Assembly: GCA_037962975.1 (NCBI GenBank)
Contig: CM075673.1
Span: 16,848,001 to 16,912,000, forward strand
DNA length: 64,000 nucleotides
Source of the DNA: Clitoria ternatea
Lineage: Eukaryota > Streptophyta > Magnoliopsida > Fabales > Fabaceae
Reading direction: 5' to 3'
Under the pieces are notes generated by a model that was given only the letters and a program-made list of their open reading frames with translations, searched no databases and was not told where the DNA came from. Each line of letters opens with the position of its first letter. Position 1 is the first letter of the stretch. Position numbers and translations under genes: made by a program. Below are positions 20,749 through 33,023 of the stretch, piece by piece.

Positions 20749-22673
20749 TGAAGTTGTATATGTAAGTATGCAAAGTAGTTTTGATGAATGACAAAGTATT
20801 CATGATGATGATGGAATGGCAAAGGTTCAGAAATAAGAAGGTTCAATCACAAAGACAATGGCCAAGAATAAAAAGATGAAGATGCCTCACAAAGAGTTAA
20901 AGAAACATGAGCTATGGAAGACAAGGTTGATGACATGAACTAAATCATGAAGAACAAGCTCATAAGTTGAAGAAGAATCAAGGAAACAAGCATGAGGATC
21001 AAAGGAATAAGCCATGGGTCAATACATATCAAGAACATATCAAAAACCTTGAAGAATTGTATCAGGTACATGTACTAATCGATTACCACAATGGAATAAT
21101 CGATTACCATAACTCTGTTTATGGTATAATCGATTACAATAAGAAGGACAATCGATTACAAGGGTTCTGGAATATATCTAATCGATTACAAGGGAGAATA
21201 TAATCGATTACTGAGCTTCTGTTTTGTCCATAATCGATTGCACAAGTACCTAATCGATTACCATGCTGCGAGACACAATTAAGAGCATCAGGTATCATTC
21301 ATAATCGATTACAAGGAAAGGAATAATTGATTAGAAGGCTTCTGTTTCTAAGATAATCGATTACAATAGAAATACTAATCGATTACCTGCTGCATAACAC
21401 TAAAGATTTCAAAAGCTAATCGATTAGAGCTCAAAGGCTAATCGATTACCATAGTGTCAGAACGTGGGAAAATGCTTTTAAGTGGAACTCCAGCTCATTT
21501 CTTCACTCCCACTTTGTGCCCATGCTAAGGTATCCGTTGGAGAAAATGTGCAACGGCTGGAAACCCTAAAAATGGCTATAAATGAAGCATGGATTCAAGC
21601 AAGAGTAGTGAACACAAGAGGCGAGACCAAGGCACAACACAAGGCAACAAACATTTCTCTTCTTAAGGTCTTCTAACTAAATTTCTCTTGTATATTCTGC
21701 AACTCTTGATTCTAAACTTGCATATTGCTTAAGAGTTGTTAGATTGTGAGTTTCAATTTGCATATCCTCTCTTGTTGAGAGTTAGAATTTGTGAGAGCTT
21801 TCATTTGTGTATCTACTCTATTGAGAGAGTGTATTGATTGTAAACAAAACACCAAAACACCAAGGTTTTTCACTCTAGGTTGAGTGGTCACAAAGGTTGG
21901 GGTTCAACCTTTGGGTTATTGAGAGATTGTGAGATTGGGTGGGTTGCCCTTTGCTTGTGAGGATTGAGTTCTTGAGTGTGGGACACTAGGAAGCTGCAAT
22001 TGCTCAAAGCTTGTATCTCAAATCTTCAATAGTGGAATCCTTCAAGTGGGTTGCTTGAAGGCGAGACGTACACCGGGTTGGTGGAACTCGTTAAATTGGT
22101 TTGCATTTCTCTCTACCTTGAACTCTTTATACAACTGCGCATATAAACTGTTTGTTGAAATGCTTGAGCTGAATGTGTGAATCAAAGTTGTTGTTCAAGT
22201 AGAAAACTAACTCTGCATGCCAAGTGTTTGATAATTTGCTTGAATCAATATTTGGTAAAGTTCTTAAAAACTGAAATTTGTTTTAACTTGCCAAGTATCT
22301 AGATCATTGTTTCCTATCAACTCTTATGTGATACTTACTTAATTGCCTTCACCTATTTCATGCACACAAGCTGTTTGATATATTGAATGAGTTGAACCCT
22401 TATAGGAAACATCACATTATTTGTGAAATAAATCTATGCACTCCAACTGATTGATAAATTGTTTAAACCAATAACTTGCCTTGTTTATCACACTTAAAGC
22501 TAAATATTGTCATTGCACATCAAGTGTGTCATAGTGTGATATGTGCATAAAAGTTGTTGTCTCTTCATCATTGCATCATTTGTATATTACTAACCATTTC
22601 TAAGGGGATTCCGCACGAAAATTTGAAACACTCAATTCACCCCCCCTCTTGAGCGTTGAGGCCTTGGCTAACA
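20749..22673 (+). repeat. Element C 3' LTR (1925 bp), with second palindrome array
   Basis: Ends GGCTAACA and is followed by the TSD tcggt. The palindrome array is at 21076-21448 with the same spacing as in the 5' LTR. At the sixth and fifth motifs from the end, the decay seen in one LTR (TAATTGATTA) is absent in the other, so both decays postdate insertion. TATA box at 21577-21583. Confidence 0.95.
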
Positions 22674-22678
22674 TCGGT

Positions 22679-23582
22679 GAACCAAGCAGGGTTCACGGGG
22701 TGTCAAGTAGGACCCCCAGCTGAAGGCCAATCCTTTAGTATCCGGATACTAGGAGTCAGATTGTATGAGAGTCAGTGGTGATTGTGATGGATGTGATGGA
22801 ATTGCTTGGTTGGGTTAATATAGTTACTGTATGTAATACACTATGTTTCGGTGTGCTTACTTTCGAATGATGCTTGATGTATATGTATAAATATGCATGT
22901 ATATTCGTTAAGTTCCATTCTATATTAATTACAATGCCAAACACTCACCCTTGCTTTTTTTTTTTTAGTAACCAGTGACAGGGAGGGGGAAGGAGCCATG
23001 GAGTCGCGCCAAGGGGGAGATCGGTGCCAGGGTCCAAGTGACTTTGAGTGACTCTCTATAGAGTTATATGTGTGTATAAGAACTTCCGAGCATTATTATT
23101 AGCTGTGTTTTAACCAAGACCAGACCGGATACAAATCTATATTTTAAAATACATCGCTGTCATTTACATATGCTCTCATGGTAGCTATGACAACTCTTTG
23201 GTTAACAGAATCATTTTTAGGGTGAGATTTTTCGGGAGTCCGTTTGCATGTTTTGCCCAATCCGATGTGCGAAAGGTATTCGCTCAAGCGAATAGAAACC
23301 TCGTTCAAGCGAGAGTCCAGAATCTCGCTCAGACGAGTAGGGGCCCCGCTCAAGCGGGAGGCCCTGATTCCCTTTTTCCCCATCCGTTGTGCTTAGATTA
23401 ATTTGTTCTTCTTTCTAGATCTCATTTATTTAATTTGATTGCGACTGTTGTCACTTGAATAAGTCAGTAAAACTACATGCTATTTCACTAAACCTCGATT
23501 AATTTTCAAGAAAAGGGAAAATTTATCATAAGATGTAATCAATTGAATAAAAATAAATGCAAAAATAACCTAGGACGTTACA
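22679..23582 (+). repeat. Element B 5' LTR, part 2
   Basis: Resumes B after C and its TSD. Matches 29706-30609 with about a dozen differences. The palindrome cluster is at about 23278-23358. Confidence 0.93.
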
Positions 23583-23584
23583 CT

Positions 23585-23596
23585 TGGTATCAGAGC
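23585..23596 (+). other. Element B primer binding site
   Basis: TGGTATCAGAGC, initiator-Met type, same position relative to the LTR as in A. Confidence 0.9.
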
Positions 23597-23813
23597 GGTT
23601 CTTTCTAGAGCCGGTGTATGGGTCGGTCTAGTGATTGTGTCAGTCTTATGAAGGTTGATTGTATTTCGTTGTACCATGATTGTGTGTGTGGTCTGGCATC
23701 GTTCCCTTGGCACTCCACTGGCGTAGTATTCTATGTATATAAGGTAAATTTCCGATTCCCTGGCTGACCTTGGTTATTAATGGTGATGTGTTTGCTCATT
23801 GTAGAGTTACTAA

Positions 23814-26800
23814 ATGGCCGAAGAAACTAGTTCTGGGGGTGGAGATGATTTCTTCTCTAGATTTACTCAGCTGATGAGTAGGACCGAGTCTGGTCCCACT
23901 CTGGATAAATTCCTGAAAAGGAATCCTCCGATCTACAAAGGGGGACACGACTATGACGGGGCATACATCTGGATCAGGGATATCGAACAGGTTTTTGAAT
24001 ATTTTGAGTGCTCAGAAGAGCAAAAGGTTTTATTTGCTACTTATCAACTAAAAGAAGAGGCTAGAGTATGGTGGTCCCGAGTGAAGGTGCAGATGAACAC
24101 AGCAAATGAGCCGTTGGTATGGGTAAATTTCCGAAGGAGGTTCCTTGTTAAATACTTCCCGGACAACTACAAAATCCGGAAAGAAATGGAATTCCTGAAG
24201 TTGGAGCAAGACCGGCTGTCTGTGGCCGAGTACACCAGCAAGTTTGACGAGCTGTGTGATTTTTACCACCCTTTCTCGTTAGAAGGGACTGAGGGTAGCA
24301 AGTGTGCCAAATACGAAGCTGGACTACGGATTGAACTCCGTAGTGTAATCGTACCGATGGAGATTAGGGACTACCCAACCCTGGTGAACAAAGCAAGACT
24401 GACTGAAGAGGTGCAGTTATAAAGGACGTCTCAGCCGAGAGATAAAAAGCCACTGAAGGCAAAAGGATTCAACTTCAAGAGGATGAGTCAATTCTTCCGG
24501 GGCGGCAAGTCTTCTGCTACCTCCTCATCCTCTTCTGGTCGGGGTTCCACTGGTCGATCGGGTAATCCTTCTGGTAGCCGTGCATGCTACAATTATGGTC
24601 AGGAAGGTCACATTGCCAAACATTGCCAAGCCAACCAAATTGTGTGCTTCCAGTGTGGACAACCAGGGCACCTCAGGCCCGATTGCCCTCAGAGGCAACC
24701 GCAGGGCAGGCAGGACAACCGAACTAATTCTTCTAGGACCCGGGGTTCCAACTTTTCGAGGGTAGGCCGGAATGGAGCTGGTAGAGGGAACCAACAATCG
24801 GGAAGATATGATGCCCAATCTAGCAGTGCCCAGAACGCCATGACCGGGCGAGTGTTTGCATTTGATGCTTCGGAAGCTACGAGGAATGACAATTTGGTAC
24901 AGGGTAAGTGCCTCATCTGTGGCTATCTGGTTGATGTAATTTATGATTCGGGTGCCACCCATTCCTTTATTTCGGAAAGTTGTGTGCGACGGCTTGGTCT
25001 GCCGATCGGTTTAATGGAGAACGCTCTTATTGTTTCCACTCCAACTGGTTCCACTTTCCGTGCAACTACAGTGTGTAAAGAACTACCGATGCAAATCGAA
25101 GCCCGTACTTTTCGAGTGAATTTTATCTGTATGCCATTGAAGGACTTAGATGTTATTCTAGGTCTCGATTGGCTTGCTGCTAATCATGTGTTGGTCGATT
25201 ATTATCGGAAGAATATTGTTTTCTCTCAGGAACTTGACATGAAGGACGGGGTGAGCGATGTCCTAACCACGTATGTTGTTTTATTCACTTCGGAGGGCAG
25301 GCATAACCTCCTGCCGAGCGATATTCCAATTGTTTGCGAATTTCCTGACGTTTTTCCGGAAGAAATTCCGGAGCTACCTCCCAGTCGGGAGATTGATTTC
25401 TCTATTGACTTGATTCTCGGGGCAGAACCTGTGTCCCGAGCGCCATATAGAATGTCTTCGGTGAAATTGACCGAAGTGAAGAAACAAGTAAACGAATTAC
25501 TAGAAAAGGGCTTTATCCGACCCAGTGCCTCACCCTGGGGCGCTCCGGTGTTTCTGGTAAAGAAGAAGGAAGGTAGTATACGAATGTGCATTGATTACCG
25601 ACAGCTGAACAAACTGACGATCAAAAATAAATATCCACTACCTCGGATTGACGATTTACTGGACCAGTTGCGAGGCGCCGTTGTGTTCTCTAAGATCGAC
25701 TTGAGGTCGGGGTACCACCAAATCCGAGTGAGGTCGGAGGATATCCTAAAAACAGCATTTCGGACTCGGTATGGGCACTTCGAGTACGTAGTAATGCCCT
25801 TTGGAGTAACGAACGCTCCTGCCATTTTTATGGACTATATGAATTGGACCTTTCAACCGTACTTGGACCAGTTTGTGGTAGTATTCATTGATGATATTTT
25901 GGTATATTCGAGGTCGGACGAGGAGCATGCTCAACATCTTCGACTTGTTTTACAAGTACTCCGAGAGAAGAAGTTGTACGCTAAACTATCTAAGTGTGAT
26001 TTCTGGGGGAGTAGTGTACAATTCTTGGGGCATGTAATTTCCCAAGAGGGAATCTCAGTTGATCCGACAAAAATTGAGGCGGTTATGGCTTGGGAGAGGC
26101 CAAAGTCAGTAACTGAAATTAGGAGTTTCCTCGAATTAGCTGGATACTATCGACGCTTCATTGAGGGGTTCTCTCGGGTAGCACTCCCTCTGACTCGGTT
26201 AACGAGGAAAGGAAACCCCTTTGTATGGTCGGAAAAGTGTGAATTAAGCTTCAAGCGATGTTTAACGACTGCCCCTGTGCTTACACTGCCCGATGTAACA
26301 CAGGAATTTGAAGTATATTGTGATGCATCCAAATTTGGATTGGGGTGTGTGTTGATGCAAGCTGATCGGGCAATTGCCTATGCTTCGAGGCAATTGAGGC
26401 CACATGAGGAGAATTACCCGACTCATGATCTGGAACTTGCAGCAGTGGTGTACGCACTGAAGATTTGGCGCCATTATCTGTATGGAGCTCGCTTTGTAGT
26501 ATTCAGTGATCACAAGAGTCTAAAGTACTTATTTGATCAAAAGGAGTTAAATATGAGACAGAGGAGATGGGTAGAGTATTTGAAGGATTACGACTTCGAT
26601 TTGAAGTATCACCCGGGCAAAGCGAATGTTGTGGCAGACGCACTAAGCAGGAAGGTATTACACGTGGCTTACCTGATGGGTAAAGAACAGGAATTGCTGG
26701 AAAGCTTTAGGGATATGAATGTTGGAATTGTTATGTACGCGCCAAACCGAATGACAATCGAAATGTTAAAAATCTCCAACGAATTTCTGGAGTCTGTGGT

Positions 26801-28220
26801 AGCTGCACAGAAAGACGATGAAGAGTTACTGAGGCTGATTGATACTCAGACCAAAGGTAAAAATGTGGAGATAACTCGGGGTAACGATGGTATATGGAGA
26901 TTCAGGAACCGAGTGGTGGTGCCTGCACATGGAGGCTTCAGGCAGGCGGTGCTATCAAAAGCACACAAGAGCTCTCTGAGTATACATCCGGGAGTGACAA
27001 AAATGTATCATGACTTAAAAAAGGAATTCTGGTGGCCAAGCATGAAGAAGGCAATAATCGAGTATGTGAAATCCTGTGTGATATGCCAGAAGTGCAAAGT
27101 TGAGCACCAACGACCTCCAGGTTTACTTCGACCTCCAGAAATTCTGATCTGGAAGTGGGAAGGTATCACCATGGACTTCGTATCCGGACTGCCTCGCACT
27201 CGAATCGGATACAACGCGATTTGGGTGATTGTTGATCGACTAACCAAAAGTGCGCATTTCCTGGCAATAAATATGAAGTGGTCGCTAGATCGATTAGCTA
27301 AGTTGTACGTTGCGGAAGTTGTACGACTGCATGGTGTGCCCTCAAGCATTATCTCCGATCGGGATCCCCGATTCACTTCGAGGTTTTGGGGGAGTTTGCA
27401 ACAACAACTGGGTACTGAGCTCAAACTGAGCTCAGCCTACCATCCCCAGACCGATGGCCAATCAGAACGGACTATACAAACTCTTGAAGATATGTTAAGG
27501 GCATGTGTACTGGAACAGGGCGGATCATGGGAGAAATACTTGCCCTTGGTAGAGTTTGCATATAATAACAGTTACCATAGCAGCATTGGGATGGCTCCAT
27601 ACGAAGCTCTTTATGGTCGGAAATGTCGTACTCCATTATGTTGGAATAAGAACGGCGACGCCCTTCATCTGGGGCCTGAGATGATTCAAGAGATGAACAA
27701 ACAAATCGCTTTAATCCGAGAGAAGATAAAAATTGCCCAAGACCGGCAAAAAAGCTATTATGACAATCGGCATAGACCCCTTGAATTCCAAGTGGGTGAT
27801 TGGGTGTTCCTAAGGATTTCACCGACTAAGGGTGTAGGTCGAATTTTGAAGAGCCAAAAGCTTAATCCGAAGTATATTGGACCATACCAAATACTAGAAC
27901 GGATTGGTGAAGTCGCTTATCGACTGGATCTTCCCCAATCGTTGACTAACATTCACAACGTGTTCCACGTATCACAACTTCGAGCCTACATTCCGTGTGA
28001 TACCATGATTGTACCGAGTGACTCCATTGAAGTGAAGGAGAACCTGACGGTGGAGGCGGTACCGATCAGCATTGAAGAGCATCAAACCAAACGGTTAAGG
28101 AACAAGGAGGTACCGCTGGTGAAGGTGAAGTGGCAGAATTTACATTGGATGAACTACACTTGGGAGTTAGAATCCGATATGAGGCAAATGTACCCTCATC
28201 TTTTCCAACTGGAACACTGA
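23814..28220 (+). pseudogene. Element B gag-pol, one in-frame stop
   Basis: One frame of 1468 codons, three fewer than A because of a 9-bp difference in RNase H. A TAA at 24420-24422 (codon 203) separates the capsid part from the rest; from ATG 24483 the frame is open for 1245 codons. The first zinc knuckle reads CYNYGQEGH: its second Cys (residue 261) is Tyr through a TGT-to-TAT change. Protease (YDSGAT), RT (FIDDILVYS), RNase H, HHCC finger, integrase triad and chromodomain-like tail (ending YPHLFQLEH) are all readable. Pol lies in the same frame as gag, as in A, so the two parts are normally made as one polyprotein. The stop and the lost Cys make this copy inactive as it stands. Confidence 0.93.
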
Positions 28221-28243
28221 TTTTGGGGACGAAATCTCCTTTT

Positions 28244-28254
28244 AGGGGGGTGGA
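28244..28254 (+). other. Element B polypurine tract
   Basis: AGGGGGGTGGA directly before the 3' LTR. Confidence 0.85.
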
Positions 28255-30609
28255 TGTAACATCCCTGATGTTTTAATGAGAATTATAAGAAATGGGAAAT
28301 GTTAGTAAATGTTTTAGAAGTTTTATTTAATATTTATTCTGTCTGAGCCAGAGACGGGAAAGCCGGTGTCAAGATCGGTCTCAGAAGAGCGGGCAGGCGG
28401 AGTTGAAGATCGGGAGTGTAAGAGAAGAGCAGACAGGGCCAGGTGGTTTGGTCCAAACCGATGTGAGGAGAGCGCCTCACTCGGGGTCATAGCCCGGATT
28501 AACCTCATAATGACTGAAACAACCGGTGTAGGTAACCACGAGGCGAGCGCGGATGAGATATCCGACCTCTCAGGATGTAGCTCGGATTTCCGAGGTATGA
28601 ACACTAAGCTAGGACGCCGGGGGGGCCGATATTCATATTGGGCCTATACTCTTGCGAAGTATTAGAGAATTGTGAATAATTAAACGTTGAGGGAATAAAT
28701 AAGTGTAATTGATTTGATAACTATGAAATAGTTTAATATGGTGAAATTGATTAAAATTTAGTAAGAATACAAATAAAATAAAGGAAAAGACGATCTTGCC
28801 CATGAGCTTTATATATATATAAGAAGATTCTCTTCCTTCCCTCTTCATTATTTACAAGTTACCTCTGCTGCTGGTCTGTCCCTTCTCTTTCATTTTCTCC
28901 TCTCTTAACACTGAGTTGCATACGCTGGAGAGGGACTCCATTTGTGTCTAAACTTCAATTGAATCCCATTCCTGTGATCGAGGCTTCAAGGTGAGTCTAC
29001 TGATCCGTTCCAATTGTGATTCCCTTATCCCTTTTATTCTTTGGCGGTTAAGGGTCATGCATGGCTATATTCGAGGCTGTTCTCCACTCCTCTGGTGAGT
29101 GTGAGCCCAAATGCGGTCCATGAACTAAGGGCGTTGAAGTGACGAGCTGTACTTTATAATCCATAGGTAGTAGGTTAAGCAATGGAAGACTGAGTGACGG
29201 AGCTGAGACTGCGAAACCAGTGCTCAGAGGAAGGAATCGACACAGAGAGCAGATTATCGAAGCTTGGAACCAAAGTAAGGGGGGTGTTCGGGTTATAATT
29301 AATTAGAATAGGACTCACTTCTATTCAGGTCATTGAGGTAGTGTAAACAGGTTAAGGAAAATGTTACTGAATGTAGTTGTGTGTTTATGCTTGTGCATGC
29401 GTGACTGTGTACATTAATTAGTTGAGGATCAGGTGTGTGGTTGAGTTTATCATGTTATGATCTTGTGATATCTAATGTTGAAATGATCAGTGTTATGTGA
29501 CGTCGGGTTAGCAAGCAGGCTACCCGAGTGATGAGGAATTGATATTATTATGTGAAAGGTAAATTGTTGAATGACTATGTGGTGTGGGATGGCCGACGGT
29601 ATATGATAGCCCCTTATTTCCGGCTCCCGGGGTTTTCGTGCCCAGTTGAGCTACCCAGTGGTCAAGTAGGACCCAGTGGTCGAGGTGGAGAGTCAAGCAG
29701 GACTCGGTGAACCAAGCAGGGTTCACGGGGTGTCAAGTAGGACCCCCAGCTGAAGGCCAATCCTTTAGTATCTGGATACTAGGAGTCAGATTGTATGAGA
29801 GTCAGTGGTGATTGTGATGGATGTGATGGAATTGCTTGGTTGGGTTAATATAGTTACTGTATGTAATACACTATGTTTCGGTGTGCTTACTTTCGAATGA
29901 TGCTTGATGTATATGTATAAATATGCATGTATATTCGTTAAGTTCCATTCTATATTAATTACAATGCCAAACACTCACCCTTGCTTTTTTTTTTTAGTAA
30001 CCAATGACAGGGAGGGGGAAGGAGCCATGGAGTCGCGCCAAGGGGGAGATCGGTGCCAGGGTCCGAGTGACTTTGAGTGACTCTCTATAGAGTTATATGT
30101 GTGTATAATAACTTCCGAGCATTATTATTAGCTGTGTTTTAACCAAGACCAGACCGGATACAAATCTATATTTTAAAATACATCGTTGTCATTTACATAT
30201 GCTCTCATGGTAGCTATGACAACTCTTTGGATAAACAGAATCATTTTTAGGGTGAGATTTTTCGGGAGTCCGTTTGCATGTTTTGCTCAATCCGATGTGC
30301 GAAAGGTATTCGCTCAAGCGAATAGAAACCTCGTTCAAGCGAGAGTCCAGAATCTCGCTCAGACGAGTAGGGGCCCCGCTCAAGCGGAGTCCCTGATTCC
30401 CTTTTTCCCATCCGTTGTGCTTAGATTAATTTGTTCTTCTTTCTAGATCTCATTTATTTAATTTGATTGCGACTGCTGTCACTTGAATAAGTCAGTAAAA
30501 CTACAACTATTCCACTAAACCTCGATTAATTTTCAAGAAAAGGGAAAATTTATCATAAGATGTAATCAATTGAATAAAAATAAATGCAAAAATAACCTAG
30601 GACGTTACA
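28255..30609 (+). repeat. Element B 3' LTR (2355 bp)
   Basis: Followed by the TSD caggg at 30610-30614. The fourth palindrome of its cluster (about 30375-30388) has lost part of one arm. Confidence 0.95.
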
Positions 30610-30614
30610 CAGGG

Positions 30615-30862
30615 TATCTTCACTGATAAGCTATAAGGAACTCTTATCTCACAGTGACCCTGAAGTAAACGGTTATCGACGTGAAATGATAACGAATGAA
30701 GCATCCGTTGTAGCAAGGACGAATAGAACGTCTGATGGAATGAGAATGAATGAAAGTACAATGGATATTCGACGTGGCATCGTCTGAACTGTGACACCGG
30801 TTTCCCTTTTTAGAGGTCATTCTGACGTCATAACATTGGGGACCGGTATCCAGACCGGATCA
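30615..30862 (-). repeat. Solo LTR D', part 2 (minus strand)
   Basis: Completes the solo LTR after element B. It ends ggtatccagaccggatca, the reverse complement of the start of the element D LTR (tgatccggtctggatacc). Confidence 0.85.
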
Positions 30863-30867
30863 AAAAT

Positions 30868-32095
30868 CTTTTAAGGCTTTATTTTCACTTTTTAGAACAA
30901 ACCCTAACAGTATTTCTTGAAAATTAATTGTTTTCCTTTCTTGATCCTTTTAAACCCTAGTGTAGTTTTTCCTAACATTCTCCCAACTAAAAATAATTTT
31001 CATAAAATTTGCATATGGTTATTATTTCCATGATCACAACGCATAAAAAAAGTCCATGATCGTTCTTTGTCGTGGTTCACAATGGTAGCATTCACGTTTT
31101 TTTAAGCTTCCACGTTGTGTGCTCTGATGGCGAAATAGGGTCCTTAAAATTGCCTTCAAACCCACACGCAATGCCAAAATTAAAAGCTGCCCTCTCCATG
31201 TTGTGAGACATCGACCAAAACCCCTCAAAGGTCATCGTAAATGTTGTTCTAAAAAGGATTTTCTGATCGGGTCAGGCTTCACGACCCGTTTTCACATTTT
31301 CTGGCCCAATTTGGTTGTTGGGTATGGTCCCGACCATGCCCTCTCATGGGCAGGGCGCATGGTAGCGCGTGGAAGACCATTTTGGGCCTAATTTCCCCCT
31401 TATTTTGTAAAAAAATTAAATTTCTAAATTTTTAAGATTAGTTTCATATTTTTGGGACCATGTTTGCTATTTTTAACAATTGATTTATGTTTAAATTAAT
31501 TATTTAATTATGAAATTTTTTGCTCAAATTTTTTGTGCATGCTTCTAATATTATTTATGACATTTATATTGTGTTCACTCTCCGTAAATTAAATGTCATA
31601 TATGATATTAATTTTGATCCTTTTGTATATCAATTGTTTGATACAATTGTAATATAATTTTTGTTTTTCATGCACTACATTTGTAAATTCTCAGTTCTGT
31701 AATTTATTTTAATAATGTATGCATGTTTATTCGTATAAGTAACATCTCACATATCGTGGGACTATTTATACAAAATTATATGGATTATGTCTTTCTATGG
31801 ATTTAATTGTAAATTATGTTAAGAATAATTACACCCTAACAGTATGTTGTTGTTAATGTGATCTATGAAACTTTATGCACTTATGTTTTTTATTGTTATG
31901 TCAATTTTGTATTAATACCTTATCAATGTCAGGATTTTGTGACATACAATTTTATGCATTATTTTTGTTTATGTATATTTTTATTTATTGTAATCCAGGA
32001 CCCTTAGGCGGGATTATAATAAGTAAAGAATTTTGTGATGGACACTATAATTTTTCATAAACTAATTATGCATATCTGTTATTTCACACAAATCA
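30868..32095 (+). other. F leader region, no gene
   Basis: The first ~25 bases are probably the tail of the F 5' LTR (compare aaaattttaatttaaaattc at the end of the 3' LTR). The rest is untranslated leader before gag, with a GC-richer stretch at 31040-31390 and AT-rich sequence after it. I cannot find a convincing primer site, so it is either mutated or unusual. Confidence 0.55.
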
Positions 32096-33023
32096 ATGTC
32101 GATGCCCACTTTGGTGAAAACATTGAACGGGACGAATTATGAGGACTGAAAGGAATCTCTAGATTTGTATTTGGCTATGGTCAATATTGACTTAGCTTTA
32201 CGGGAACAAGGCTAGATGCTCTTACTGCTGAGTCAACCTCTAATTAAAAGGCTTATCGTGAGAAGTGTGATCACTCAAATCGAGTGTGCTTGATGGTGAT
32301 AAAGTTCACCATAAAGAAGTCGATCAGACAAAGTATTAAAATAAGTGACAATGCTGTAACATTCCTAAAATCCATTGGTGAAAAGTTTAAAACTTTTGAC
32401 AAAGCTGAGAAAAGTCACTATTCCTAACTTTTTGATAGAGCCAGATACAATGGTGTGAGGTAGTTCATGAGCACATGCTGAAAATGGTGCATTATCACAA
32501 CAAGCTTAATGGGATGAAGCTTGAAATTAATGATGGTTACTTGATTTGGAAAATTTTGGATTCATCCTCTCCCTAGTTCGATGTCTTAAGGACTTCTTGC
32601 AATACTTAAAATCATGAGTGGATCGTTGATGAGGTCATTGCTATTGTCACTCAAGAGGAGAAGGCTATGAAAAAGGGAAAGTCTAAAATTGTTCATCCAC
32701 TAAGAAACCTCGTGAGACTAAGACTAAAACTATTCACCAAAAATAGAATAAGAAATTTAAACATAAGAAAACAAGGAAGACTACTTTCAAAGGTGAATGC
32801 AAGTATTGCAAGAAGTTTTCACACATGGTAAATGATTGCTTTACCCTAAAGAAAAATAATAAGAAAGAAGGTACACCTTTTTCTCTAGCTTGTTTTGAAT
32901 CCAATGTTGTCGATGTTCCTTCTAATACTTGGTGGTTTGATTCAGGAGCCACTATTCATGTGGTGAATTCCTAGTAGGGGTTCACAATCCTGAGGAAACC
33001 GAGTGATTCTGAACTAAAGGTCG
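32096..33023 (+). pseudogene. F gag and protease start, degenerate
   Basis: Begins at ATG 32096 (MSMPTLVKTLNGTNYED, then a stop). Copia-type capsid sequence can be followed through several stops and small frameshifts. A CCHC knuckle CKYCKKFSHMVNDC is at 32798-32839. The protease active site WWFDSGATIH follows, with Asp at 32939-32941. The frame is cut by element G at 33024 and resumes at 40823. The protein order and the short TSGAT-like active site are typical of Ty1/copia, but this copy cannot make protein. Confidence 0.85.

Larger units (their letters stand above)
14814..22673 (+). mobile_element. Element C: non-autonomous gag-only Ty1/copia retrotransposon
   Basis: 7860 bp with two LTRs of exactly 1925 bp (TGAAGTTG...GGCTAACA), a perfect TSD tcggt (14809-14813 and 22674-22678), an initiator-Met-type primer site, a purine tract and a copia-type gag. 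No protease, integrase, RT or RNase H can be found in the 2.8 kb after gag. The LTRs differ at about 17 positions by eye (about 0.9%), making it the youngest insertion here. Its proteins for copying must have come from a relative. It is related to element G in LTR ends, gag and spacer. Confidence 0.93.
13358..30609 (+). mobile_element. Element B: second Tekay/Del-like gypsy, split by element C
   Basis: Same family and orientation as A. Without C it is about 9.4 kb, with LTRs of about 2360 and 2355 bp, primer site, purine tract and a perfect TSD caggg (13353-13357 and 30610-30614). It inserted into the solo LTR D'. The coding frame has one stop and a damaged zinc knuckle, fewer breaks than A, although its LTRs look slightly more diverged (about 2% by eye). 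Confidence 0.95.

Noticed and set aside
31034..31228. Possible minus-strand coding piece in the F leader
   Set aside because: A 64-codon frame starting near 31228 with no known domain; it is more simply leader sequence of F.
32734..32952. 72-codon minus-strand frame opposite F gag
   Set aside because: It is a shadow of the plus-strand zinc knuckle and protease region, which carry recognisable motifs.
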